Positions 1-9,750 of a DNA stretch of 64,000 nt are shown here, one piece after another. The translations under genes were made by a program, and so were the position numbers. Every line of letters starts with the position of its first letter. Position 1 is the first letter of the stretch. Origin of the DNA: Gonatopus flavifemur (Eukaryota; Arthropoda; Insecta; Hymenoptera; Dryinidae); assembly GCA_018340375.1 (NCBI GenBank), contig JAFFJZ010000001.1, positions 54,366,001 through 54,430,000 of the forward strand. The letters run 5' to 3'. A model generated the notes under the pieces. It saw only the letters and a list, made by a program, of their open reading frames with translations, was not told the origin of the DNA and did no database searches.

Positions 1-956
1 CGTATATTAGACTCTATGAAAAAAAAATATGTCTTATTCAAAAAGAATCAACTCTTCTCTCGCTCTTTCGGTGAAGAATGGAGTGGATTCCGCTCACAAT
101 ACGTATGCAACAGGTATGACGTAACCCGTATGTAACGTATATAAATGAAGGGTTAAATTTACACTGACAATACAAACTTGGAACAAAACTGGAGGTAAAA
201 TACTTTATGTCTCCAATTTCATAATTGTTTCCAAACATTCTGTATATTTTATTGATCATGTTCCGTTCATATTTCTCGTTTGTCAAAACTGTCACTCTAC
301 TATTTATCTTCGTTGACTAAAGACTAATCGAGTTGGGAGTTTGAAACGTATCATGAGACCGAAGGGGAAAATCTTAATTATGAGATTGAAAGTAAGAAAT
401 ATATAAATTACTACTCCCCTTTGAATTCGCGCGATTTTCTGGAATTTGATTTTTTATAACTGAATGCGGTTGGTGTGAGTGTTTGGTAAGCTATTTCACC
501 GAGAAACGACGAAAACCCGCTAAAGAGCGTCAGAAGATTTCAAATTCTTGGCAAAAATGGAAAAGAAGTCTGAGGATTCCGATGCAACTTGAAAGAATTC
601 ATAAATGTTCAACCAAGCGAACAAACGGATGCATCTCACGGGTGCAGTTCACGGAATATTCCAAGTCTTTCATGGTTGTGTGACGATAATTCACTGATAT
701 CAAAATTCATTTAGGTTTCCATGAGATCTTTACTTTTATCAACTCGAAGAATGTTTGGACCAAATACAAATATTTATCATCGTCGTAAGGTACGTGAACA
801 ACAGTTTGGTACATCGTTCAATTTCAAAAGTGAATAAATAATATTAATTAATTATTGTCAACAATAAAAATAGATTTTAAACTTCCTCCTCTGATTTGGT
901 GGACTTTTTCTTTACTCGTAAGACGTAAAAGTCGGAATAGTTCCTGAAAACGCACG
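1..956. other. AT-rich stretch without recognisable gene
   Basis: Only short unconvincing reading frames on either strand. No repeat partner was noticed elsewhere in the window. Confidence 0.5.
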
Positions 957-1357
957 CAAAACTGTAATCTGGAAATCAGAGGAAAAATCTCCCTCAATCA
1001 GGAAAGATATATTTCACTTTTGTTTGCTTCTACGATTGAGAGTATTCCAATCAAATGAAAATTCTTTCACGACAAAGCTCATCCTCTCAAATGAAGAGAA
1101 ATACTCTTGATACCATACACATGGGAAAAATAATTCATTGTGGTAGCTAGGAATCGGCTGTAGTAGGTATTTTGTATATTTGATATTTGGATAGCGGAAG
1201 AAATTGCTACCAAAGCTAGATTTTAGCTCCTATAGCAATAACTTTCGTTAATTTTCAGCTATCCAAATATCAATCACATCATTTTGTTATGTCTATAAGA
1301 GAAGTTGCATCAAAATGAGAGGGATACTCTTATTTGGATATTGATTTTTTTTATGTC
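957..1357. repeat. Non-autonomous element, copy 1, interrupted by another repeat
   Basis: Its two halves match the repeat at 55998-56266 in the same orientation. Shared landmarks are AATCTGG near 967, CTCAATCAGGAAAGATAT near 994, CTCTCAAATGAAGA near 1084 and GAGAGGGATACTCTTATTT near 1317. The match is broken at about 1128-1305 by extra sequence that the other copy lacks. The ends are worn compared with the CAC plus A-run ends of the other copy. No coding capacity. Confidence 0.65.
1128..1305. repeat. Hairpin repeat inserted into the 957-1357 element
   Basis: This segment is absent from the homologous copy at 55998-56266. It carries TATTTGATATTTGGATAGC near 1178 and its reverse complement near 1259, so it can fold back. 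It resembles 57755-57884, which has the same TTCAYTRTGGTAGCTA start after an A-rich run and the same GATATTTGGATAGC core. The exact ends are uncertain by about 10 bases. Confidence 0.55.
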
Positions 1358-2403
1358 GGGGAAATTTCTCTCAGCTTCTCATGAAAAAAAAAACAGAATA
1401 AAGAGACTCACCACAATTTTTACGGAGCACTATTAAGAGGACAATTTCATCCCACAATATCTATAATATCAAATCTCACTCTTATCTCTTCAATATCCAT
1501 TCTCAGAATTCTCATTGTTTGGTATGATAATAATTGTATTCAATAATTGCTTATATGTAATAATTTGATTTCCTTTGATTCCTCTATTCAATAGAGATTA
1601 CATCCGTAATCAGTTTAATTCAGAATTCCCCTGATTTCATGGATAATGTACGAAATTGTGCCTCGTATAATCTTCACATCAACAAATACGATCTGTTTCC
1701 CTCAATATCATGCATGCAACAGCATATGTGCTATTCAAACTAAATAGTGATTACTAAATTATCATAATTGGAGGAAATAATTAGGAGTAATTTGGCTGTT
1801 TTCCCTTCTGATGTCCCAAGTTTCATTAAAATTCAATGTACGTGATGGAGATGAAGGAAGATACCGTGACGTAGATATCAGAATGTTGAATATACAATTG
1901 AGATTTTGGTCTTAGAACTGTTTGTTTGATACCGTAATCACATTCCCATCTCTCTTCAATTTTCAGAATTCTTGTTTTAAATAATGTATCGGACAGATGA
2001 ATTGATTTGAATTCACGGGAAACATCAGCGACAGGGTATCCGCTCTTTTTCGTGTCAAATTATTCTATCATAATGAGCTGAGATCAAAAGAACGTTTCCT
2101 CCATTTAATTGAATTGTTGCATTGAGATCTTATCTTGCCATGTACATTTTGCTGGAAAGAAAAATTTTCTACCAATTAGGCAAGTAATTCGCTACCGCGG
2201 TGGATTTGTTAGTGGTTTCAGTTATTAAGTATATCAAATGTAACTTCAAATTATTTGTACAGGCAGCTGAGTTTTGAACATTCAATATAAGCCCGCAAGT
2301 TCAGCTGGAACAATTGGATTTTTTCGCACCTGAAGGTCTGTCCCCAGTCAGAAAAATCCGAGTAATTACAATGTTGACAACAGGTCTGCCGTACAGATCA
2401 AGT
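1358..2403. other. AT-rich stretch, nothing recognised
   Basis: No coding frame of useful length and no clear repeat partner seen. Confidence 0.4.
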
Positions 2404-2524
2404 AAATGGTTAGCTCAATTTTTTATCAAAAATGAGATTTTTGTACCATTCGATTCAGGAAAATATCCTGCATCGAATGACGTGAAAAAATAATTTTCAA
2501 AAAAAATTGGGTTAACCACTTTTT
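2404..2524. repeat. Imperfect hairpin (foldback), about 120 bp
   Basis: The left arm starts AAATGGTTAGCTCAATTTTT and pairs with the right arm ending AAAATTGGGTTAACCACTTT. The pairing continues into the centre through CATTCGATTCAGGA and its partner TCCTGCATCGAATG. This leaves a loop of only a few bases. Confidence 0.7.
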
Positions 2525-2716
2525 TCCTCTGTAGGGCAGAGCTGTAGTACAATGCCAGAATTGGGTGTTCAACAATTGGCCAACACGTACGTAATCAGTA
2601 GTACTGGATACATAGGAATCCAGTACTATGCCTGTACTGATAAACCAGTACTGAGAGCTTCATGCCAGCTCGGTACTGATTCAGTACAGGCACTGCATTG
2701 ATTGCGAATAATAGTA

Positions 2717-4003
2717 TTAGGTGTATAACTTTGCTTCCGCCGTTTTTTTCCGAAATTCGAGGCTTCATTGTGAAAAACTGGTTACACATTTATGATTCAA
2801 AGTATTGTCCATCGCTGACCACTACTTTCTTCCATCTTCCGGGCAGTATACGAATCCCGCGTTGGAAAAACTGGTCATCTTTTGAAGCGATCCACGAACC
2901 GATCCAATTTTTTACTTCTTCGTAAGACCGGAAGTACTGGTCAGCTAGGCCGTGTGCCATTGATCGAAACAAGTGATAGTCCGAGGGAGCCACGTCTAGA
3001 GAATACGGTGGGTGGGGTAGGACTTTCCATTTCAAAGTTTCCGAGTATGTCTTGACCACTTTCGCAACATGAGGTCGAGCATTGTCATGCTGTAGAATCA
3101 CTTCATCATGTATCTCGTTGTATCGCGGCCGTTTGTCTTTCAATGCTCGGCTCAAACGCATTAATTGCGTTCGATAACGATCGCCTGTGATTGTTTCAGT
3201 CGGTTTTAACAACTCATAATACACTACGCCGAGCTGGTCCCACCAAATACCGAGCATAACCTTGGAACCGTGAATATTCGGTTTGGCCGTCGACGTGGAA
3301 GGATGGCCAGGATATCCCCATGATTTTCTGCGCTTGGGATTATCGTAATGAACCCATTTTTCGTCCCCAGTCACAATGCGATGCAGAAATCCCTTCCGTT
3401 TTTGCCTTGCAAGCAGCTGTTCACAAACATACAAACGCCGTCCACCATCTCTCGGCTTCAACTCGTACGGCACCCAATTTCCTTGTTCCTGAATCATTCC
3501 CATGACTTTCAGGCGTTTTGAAATGGCTGGTTGCGTCACTCTCAATGATCCTGCCAATTCTTGTTGCGTTTGACACGAGTCTCGATCAAGTAATGCCTCC
3601 AATTCTGCATCTTCGAAAACCTTCTCTCTTCCAGCGCCATGCTGGTCTTCGACGTTGAAATCACCGTTCTTGAAGCGTTGAAACCACTCTCGGCACGTTC
3701 TTCCACTAATAGCGGCCTCACAATAGGTATTTGAGAGCATTCGATGAGCCTCAGCCGCAGATTTGTTCATATTAAAGCAGAAAATTAAAACCTCCCGCAA
3801 ATGACGAGAATTTGGCTTGTAAGCTGACATGTTTAATCGAGAATAACTTCATGATGCAGACACAAATCGACTGATATTTCAATGGCGTTATGTTTATAAA
3901 TACCTAAGCTCATTGTATGACATCTATGATATATTCATTTCAACTATCACTCACCGCTACATCCATCTATTGCAAAACGGCGGAACCAAAGTTATACACC
4001 TGA
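2717..4003 (-). mobile_element. Mariner element A, complete, with intact transposase
   Basis: A 1287-bp mariner transposon. It is flanked on both sides by TA (2715-2716 and 4004-4005), the target duplication expected for this superfamily. The inverted ends are 30 bp (2717-2746 and 3974-4003) and differ at two positions. Both contain AGGTGTATAACTTTG, followed by TTCCGCCGTTTT. The transposase is encoded on the minus strand and fills most of the element. The untranslated part is about 143 bp on the ATG side and about 43 bp between the stop codon and the left inverted end. Length, ends and coding content all fit a full-length autonomous element. Whether it is active cannot be told from sequence alone. 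Confidence 0.95.
2790..3830 (-). CDS. Mariner transposase, 346 aa, uninterrupted
   Basis: Cut-and-paste DNA transposase that binds the element's inverted ends in the nucleus, excises the element and joins it at a TA. The N-terminal half (about residues 1-115) has the two helix-turn-helix regions typical of the family. WVPYEL at 119-124 is the family's WVPHEL motif with His changed to Tyr. The catalytic aspartates are D156 in TGDEKW, D249 in HDNARPH and D284 in APSDYHLF. The last two are separated by 34 residues, the DD34D signature. The length matches the usual 345 or so residues. Two oddities: the linker that normally reads GRP plus basic residues is GAGREK here (residues 65-70), and the usual YSPDLAPSDY is YSLDVAPSDY. 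The start is the first ATG in frame, and its context aligns with the start of mariner B. Family identity is certain. Activity is unknown, because the changed motifs could reduce it. Confidence 0.95.
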   Translation of the reverse strand: MSAYKPNSRHLREVLIFCFNMNKSAAEAHRMLSNTYCEAAISGRTCREWFQRFKNGDFNVEDQHGAGREKVFEDAELEALLDRDSCQTQQELAGSLRVTQPAISKRLKVMGMIQEQGNWVPYELKPRDGGRRLYVCEQLLARQKRKGFLHRIVTGDEKWVHYDNPKRRKSWGYPGHPSTSTAKPNIHGSKVMLGIWWDQLGVVYYELLKPTETITGDRYRTQLMRLSRALKDKRPRYNEIHDEVILQHDNARPHVAKVVKTYSETLKWKVLPHPPYSLDVAPSDYHLFRSMAHGLADQYFRSYEEVKNWIGSWIASKDDQFFQRGIRILPGRWKKVVVSDGQYFES

Positions 4004-4462
4004 TATTAGTACTCAATCCCCAGTACAGAAAAGCGTTATCATCCCAGATAAACGCCAGTGACCTGCCAGTTTTAGAGAGTAATAGTGCAGTACTGCGCCT
4101 GTTGTGAATTTCTAGTTGGGTCTACACACATACGCTGGGAAAACCTCAGCAACGATCAAAGACTACGGATGATCAATTCGTAATATCCTTCTGTTGATTC
4201 GACGTCAAGATATCGCGGTAGATCACGTGTTTTCCAACCATAAAATAAAGCCATAACAGCGATTCAAAAATCGGTGATAATAACAGAGGTGTTATTATAA
4301 CACAATATTTCAACAATAGTCAAAGAACCGAAATGTCATACACTGCCCCTGTCTCATAATCAGATTTATTTAATCTTGTTGAAGTCTGAATAATTTATCA
4401 AAATGAATTTGTGATTGAATATAAAAATAATATACCATACATGCTTTTGCTTTTTCTGTTTT

Positions 4463-4624
4463 CAGGAAAAAGGTTAGTTGAATATGAAGCAATCAGGAAA
4501 TTCAGTCCCTCTAAAGAACTGTTTCATTTACATTCCAGACAACTTGACATTCATTTGTGCGAGCTGAGATTCAGCTGAGACAAGTAAATTTTCGTTGCCA
4601 TGGCTAGGTGCCTTTTGCTCAATG
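4463..4624. repeat. Non-autonomous repeat related to 39892-40101
   Basis: It follows the same order as the 39.9-kb copy: CAGGAAAAAGG-like end, TTGAAYATKA, AGGAAATT, CTCTAAA, then GCTAGGTGCCTTT near the other end. It is about 160 bp against 210 bp, so it is diverged or partly deleted. No coding capacity. Confidence 0.5.
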
Positions 4625-7089
4625 GACTTCACACTGTTTATTTAGATTCTCCCTCCGATGAAAACACATTCTAGTTGCACTACCCTGTATATCATCGTAT
4701 AATTATTTTTCTCATACATAGCGATTATGTCTCTCAACGCATTTGGTTAAATTCTCGAAATCACGAGGATGCATATTTTGAATTATGTTTTGATGGATAA
4801 TTCCATAAGGAAAGATGATAAATAATCTAGGTACAGTTATAGCATGTACATGGGGAGAAATTCTACCACAATCTGTGGCATCCAGACCATTAAAAATAGG
4901 AAATCCGCGAAACCGCTAAGCCCTGTTCACCACAAATTGTGGTCGGAACCATCACAACACGGTCCGCGGTTGAAAAAAACCATGATCACTTAATGAAGAT
5001 GATCCCTATGACATTACGCTTTGATTCAGTAAAGGTGACCGCATGTAAGTTCTAAGCTCTTGTACAAAATAATTATGAAAATATCACTTTGAAGAAGAAA
5101 CGTATTCATCGCTTGAACTGTGTAAAAATTACTCGTATGAAAATGGATTGCTCAACCCAAGTGCATGAAATTTTGATGTGTTTCGATCACTTCGCACAAG
5201 TTTGGATGTTCAGGGAAACTGATGGTGCACGTGGTGAGGACATTTTTTGAAATCATCCAACACCAAAAGGATCTTCAAAATGAAGAATTCAAAACAATTG
5301 TAGAGGTAGCGGAGCACGAGGCAATGCTGTACCAAGACGGATGATGGGTTATCTTCAATGGATTTACAGCAAAAAAATTTCATTTTGCAGTGAATCGTGA
5401 GAATATACTACTATCGTGTGGAGTGCACGATTTCGTTGTCATAGATTTTCTGAAGTTTAGGTTGTTTATCTATTTATTGAAACTATTTCAATTCAAGATT
5501 CGAGCAACTTAGTCCCTTTATCTTGTTACTGATTTTGAAATCCTATTGAATTAACAGTTTGGTTTGACTCGATTGATTGAATCAATACATGAAATTGAAC
5601 AGAATTTCATCAAGTTTATTTCTATTAAATTCATCTCCTTGGGAGAAATAATTATTTGCTATTCGAATAATAAGCAAAAGTAGTAAAGTGGATGCATCTT
5701 TTCCAAGAAATTGCCAGGAACGTCTTCCAGTGAAAAATATGTTCAAAATTTCAATGTTTACTGGATATTGATTTGGTGATGAATGTTTCCATAAAATTCT
5801 CCACTTTATTATAGCCAAGTCAACTTCTTTCAAATTACTTTCCTAAAAATATGAAACACAGTTCATTGTTTTGGAAAGTCCATCGAATTCTCATGACAGT
5901 TTTAGGGAATCTTCAAGATTCTTCCCCTGAGAACACGAATCATTTGGTGGAATTTTGACGGAAATTGAATAAGAACGAAAGAAGAAAGCTGCTTTTCAAA
6001 TTTCTCACCTTATATCAAGTTCATCTTCAGTCGCAAATGGAATTTATCTCCCTCCGAATTCACGTGAAGTCTTGCCTACCATTATAACTTCCAAAAAAAA
6101 GCACAAACTATAAGTTTTGAATGAAGGAAAAGTGCAAACATGGACCTTTAATGTTTACTTCCCGAAAAGTATTGCGATAGATGAAGACTATCTGATTACA
6201 ATTGGCAGTGACCGCGTGCACGATTTATTTTGAAGCAAATATTGGATTTGCTGTTCGCAAATATCGTATTCGAATAGTTTCTATCGGCACGAATAGTACA
6301 TTCATGAGATGTTATCTCTGTTGTAACGTATTCACAATCATGGACACATTGCAATACAGACATATGAGCACACGAGTATTGTAAGATTGTTGGGAGAATC
6401 GTTCTCTTTGAACGATTGCCAGATGGTTTAAAAATTCATTTACCTTTACGAAAAATTGAATTATTCGACAATTATCGTGAAATAAGTATAACAGAACTGT
6501 AACAGCTACTGAAAGTATTCAACTGAAAGTAAGCACCGAAAATAGATGCCGATACAATGAAATAAATCCAGGCAGTCTTAGTTGAGTTCTTTATTGGGTG
6601 AAAAAAATTTGATTTCACGGAAATTTTCAAGATGTTTTAATTTGAGGGGTGGAAAGGTACTCTTTTGCTTACTGACAGAATGGATGAATGCTTGTACGAA
6701 GGAGGAACATTTCACCACATATTGAATAAACATAGATTCTCTAGGAAAGAGCGTCATTTTCACGTGAATTTATGATGAAACAATTATTCCATGATGCTTG
6801 GAGCGATTATCGTTCATATAAGATATCTCTTTCCGTTCCAACACTTCGCCTTGAGAATCCATTTCATTGAACGCGTCGCCGCGTACCATCACAATAGTGA
6901 GCAACGCCATCAATCCTCACGAGATGTAGAGAACCAAGACATACAAGACTAATGAAACACGACCGTGATTGTTTGACTTGAATCATTTATCTCTCAGAAA
7001 CGAAAAGTTGATTTGAATTCTTATGAGTGATCGAATGTGGTTTGAAGAATGATATGTAATGCATGCATTTTTGCAAAAATGGCATATTA
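4625..7089. other. Gene-poor AT-rich stretch
   Basis: Small imperfect palindromes around CCACAATCTGTGG and CCACAAATTGTGG lie between 4864 and 4945. Otherwise no gene or repeat was recognised, and all reading frames are short and lack recognisable domains. Confidence 0.4.
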
Positions 7090-7466
7090 AGGGCACTCAA
7101 GTATCAACAAAAGCGAGCGAAATTCTACGCCAACTTTCCTCATAAATTATGCGTTCAACGGAAATTTCCAATGGATAATCATGAAATCCAGGACCAGGAT
7201 TAGACTGTAAAGTTGAGTTTCAGTCTTTTCCTGATTTTCTGCCGATTATAAGTGGATTTTGATAGTAATAACCTCCAACTGTCACAAATTTCTTGTAATT
7301 TTGTTTTCCAATACTTGCAAACTATGAAGGAACCTAAATCGATATCCATAGTCCAATCTCAGGTATTTATTCAATTATTATCGATTTTAAATTCAATTTT
7401 ATCAAGTAATCTATGAAAAAAGTTGGCGCAAAATTTTACCCGCTCCTCCTGATGTTTGGATGCCCT
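7090..7466. repeat. Foldback element with about 54-bp inverted ends
   Basis: The left arm is 7090-7143 and the right arm 7413-7466. Both arms contain, in order, AGGGCA, a spaced GCGAGCG/GAGCGGG, then AAATT and (A/G)CGCCAACTT. About 270 bp of unrelated, non-coding sequence lies between the arms. The structure fits a non-autonomous DNA transposon. No target duplication was recognised. Confidence 0.75.
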
Positions 7467-9581
7467 CAACGAAGTAAGACTTCAAAATATCAGAAATGAA
7501 TGATTGGACAACCGTTTACGACGGAGGAACTACGTAAGAAATTGAGAAAATCTTCTCTATAGAAAATTTGCTTGAGAATAAGGTCTCCGATTCCTCAGTG
7601 GAGAAATTTATTGGATTCTGCCAAATTCAATTGAATCGTGTACAATGAAATTTTTCAATGGAAAATCTCTTGAATCCTCAAGCTAAATTTGATTGGAATC
7701 TGAACAATGGTGTTGCCAAGTCTCATTTGACTTGATTTAAGGGAATTTTTCAATTGTTTCTAACCAGTCTCGCCATGTAACCCCCGAACAACGGATTCGC
7801 CAGTGGCTGAGTGGTTTTGATTTGAAGGTAAATACGTAGGAAAGTACGTTAAGATCTGCGTTCGCCTTTTAATTCTTCAGTTTTTTCGCCCATGAAGAAT
7901 AAACCAAATCAGACAATGAGAATATATAATCCTTCTTACTCTAAGTAGAAATTATTGATACTTTCACAGCGAATGTTATTCCGTCCACGAATATATCCCA
8001 AGTACGTATTTTATGTATCTTCGCGTTTTCGTTATCCCGCGTTATTATACATGAATAAAGTTTGTATTCTTCTTTTATATTGCATCGTAAAATCCAATAC
8101 ACAGCACGGCGCCTTCCAACCAGACTGTCGCTTGAACTTTGAAGAGAGTTATTTTTTCAAAGTACATTATCAACATTACATCAGGTCGCATTACATGGCA
8201 CACTTTTCACGGTAGCTGGATTTTTCCACCCAGAATAATTCAAAATGATTCAATGAAATTCAAAATCTGGGGTGTTGAATATACCTGGATTGTAGAGGAA
8301 TGTTCAACGGTATATGTTCAGGATAACACAGAAGTCAGTAAGTATGTACACGAGAAAACTCTTTTCCATGGATTCGAATATACCATTATCGTTGATGCGT
8401 TATCGTTTCCATGCATAAACTCGCTCGGTGTACAATTTTAAATTGAAATTATAGGAGAATTATCCATGATTTCCCAGGTTTCATGATATTGTTTTCACAT
8501 TTTTATATCAATTCGATACAATTTTCATTTTCAACTCTTATGCTCATTCACAAAATATTATGAAACACAGTTTCATTCGGATTTTGATATTGTTGACTCA
8601 TTTTATACAGCATAAATGAGGAATCTTGTATTGAAATTCCTCTCGAAAGGTTATTCATGAGAATAATAATCATCGTGACTCGAAAGTTTGACAACATCGA
8701 AGATGAAAATATTCTTCCAATAATTTGGGATGCTTCAAAATTCCATTTTCGCAACTTTCTCCCACAGATAGAAATCTTTCAATTTTTCGGAGTAATACTT
8801 TATACGAGACAGAGACAAGGGGACGGAATATAAATCAGATAAAAACCGAAATCTCATGAAATATTTGGCTTTGCATACAAAACATATCGAAATAATCGTA
8901 TGTCATCATTATTTTTCTTCGAATACAGTTGAAATAATGTCTTCATCGTTACGTCTGGCTTGTCACAATTAAAAAACTTTCGCTAGATATTTTATCTTCA
9001 AAAGCTTTTATCCAAATACATGGAAATGCGTGTGTCTGTGTAAGATATCGGAATAAATTGTCCTGTCAAGTATATATCCGTCAGAAACATCGTTTTGAGG
9101 CAGGTTGCGATTGTTAGATGATATCACTCTGAAGATTATATCAGAGACGTCTGTCACCACGTAGCATGCGGGAGATATGAATCTTGATTGCGATTTCGTC
9201 ACGGTCCCTTGATCCACAGAAGGTTTTCCCAACGGAAGAGAATGTTTTACCTCTACATCGCGGATGAAAATTTGGATAAACCTCTTTTAGCGGTATACAA
9301 AAATACCTTTTGTCGTTACTGAAAGTATTCGAAAACGAAATTATGTTATTCACTATAATGGAATTGAATTATAAAATCATATTTTTATAGTGCAATTTGT
9401 ATATCTTCAATGATATAATCGACCCCGAAAAAAAATTTATTTGACCGAATGAACTGAAGTTTGTTGTGAAAATTAGTTCCGAGTAGTGAAAGAATAGAAG
9501 TCGGTAATGAAATGTGTAGTAAAGGCAACTTCAAATTAGTAACAAGAATTGAATTTGAATTCAGTTGAGCCGACATCCATC
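7467..9581. other. Gene-poor stretch, nothing recognised
   Basis: Two overlapping plus-strand frames of 86 and 100 codons at 7955-8441 show no recognisable domain. No repeat partner was seen. Confidence 0.4.
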
Positions 9582-9750
9582 TCAAATAAATTTTAAGCTT
9601 CCGGAGTGGAGCCGCGTCTTGTATCGGTTGGTTGCCGACGTTTCACCATCATTGCAACTGGCTCCTTCGATGAGATGCAATGATGGCGAAACTTTGGCAA
9701 CCAACCGATACGAGACACGGCTTCATTCCGGAAGCTCAAAATTTATTCAA
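9582..9750. repeat. Long hairpin, two 75-nt arms with a 19-nt loop
   Basis: The arms are 9582-9656 and 9676-9750. By my count about 65 of 75 positions pair, and most mismatches are transitions. The arms carry AGCTTCCGGA, TATCGGTTGGTTGCC and CCATCATTGCA. The apparent 83-codon reading frame across it is a by-product of the palindrome. It could be a MITE, or a transcribed hairpin if a promoter covers it. Confidence 0.9.

Larger units (their letters stand above)
2590..4118. repeat. CCCTAGTAGAAAT-type repeat split by mariner A
   Basis: The sequence left (2590-2714) and right (4006-4118) of the mariner belongs to one repeat rich in the word AGTACTG. Its reverse complement matches 48387-48600 in order: ACAACAGGCGC, ACTGGCAG, CGT(C/T)TATCTGGGATGATRACGCTTT-like and CTGTACTGG. 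Read in that direction it begins CCCAACTAGAAATTC, close to the terminus shared by about eleven repeats in the window. The 48-kb copy lacks the transposon, so the mariner arrived later. Confidence 0.7.
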
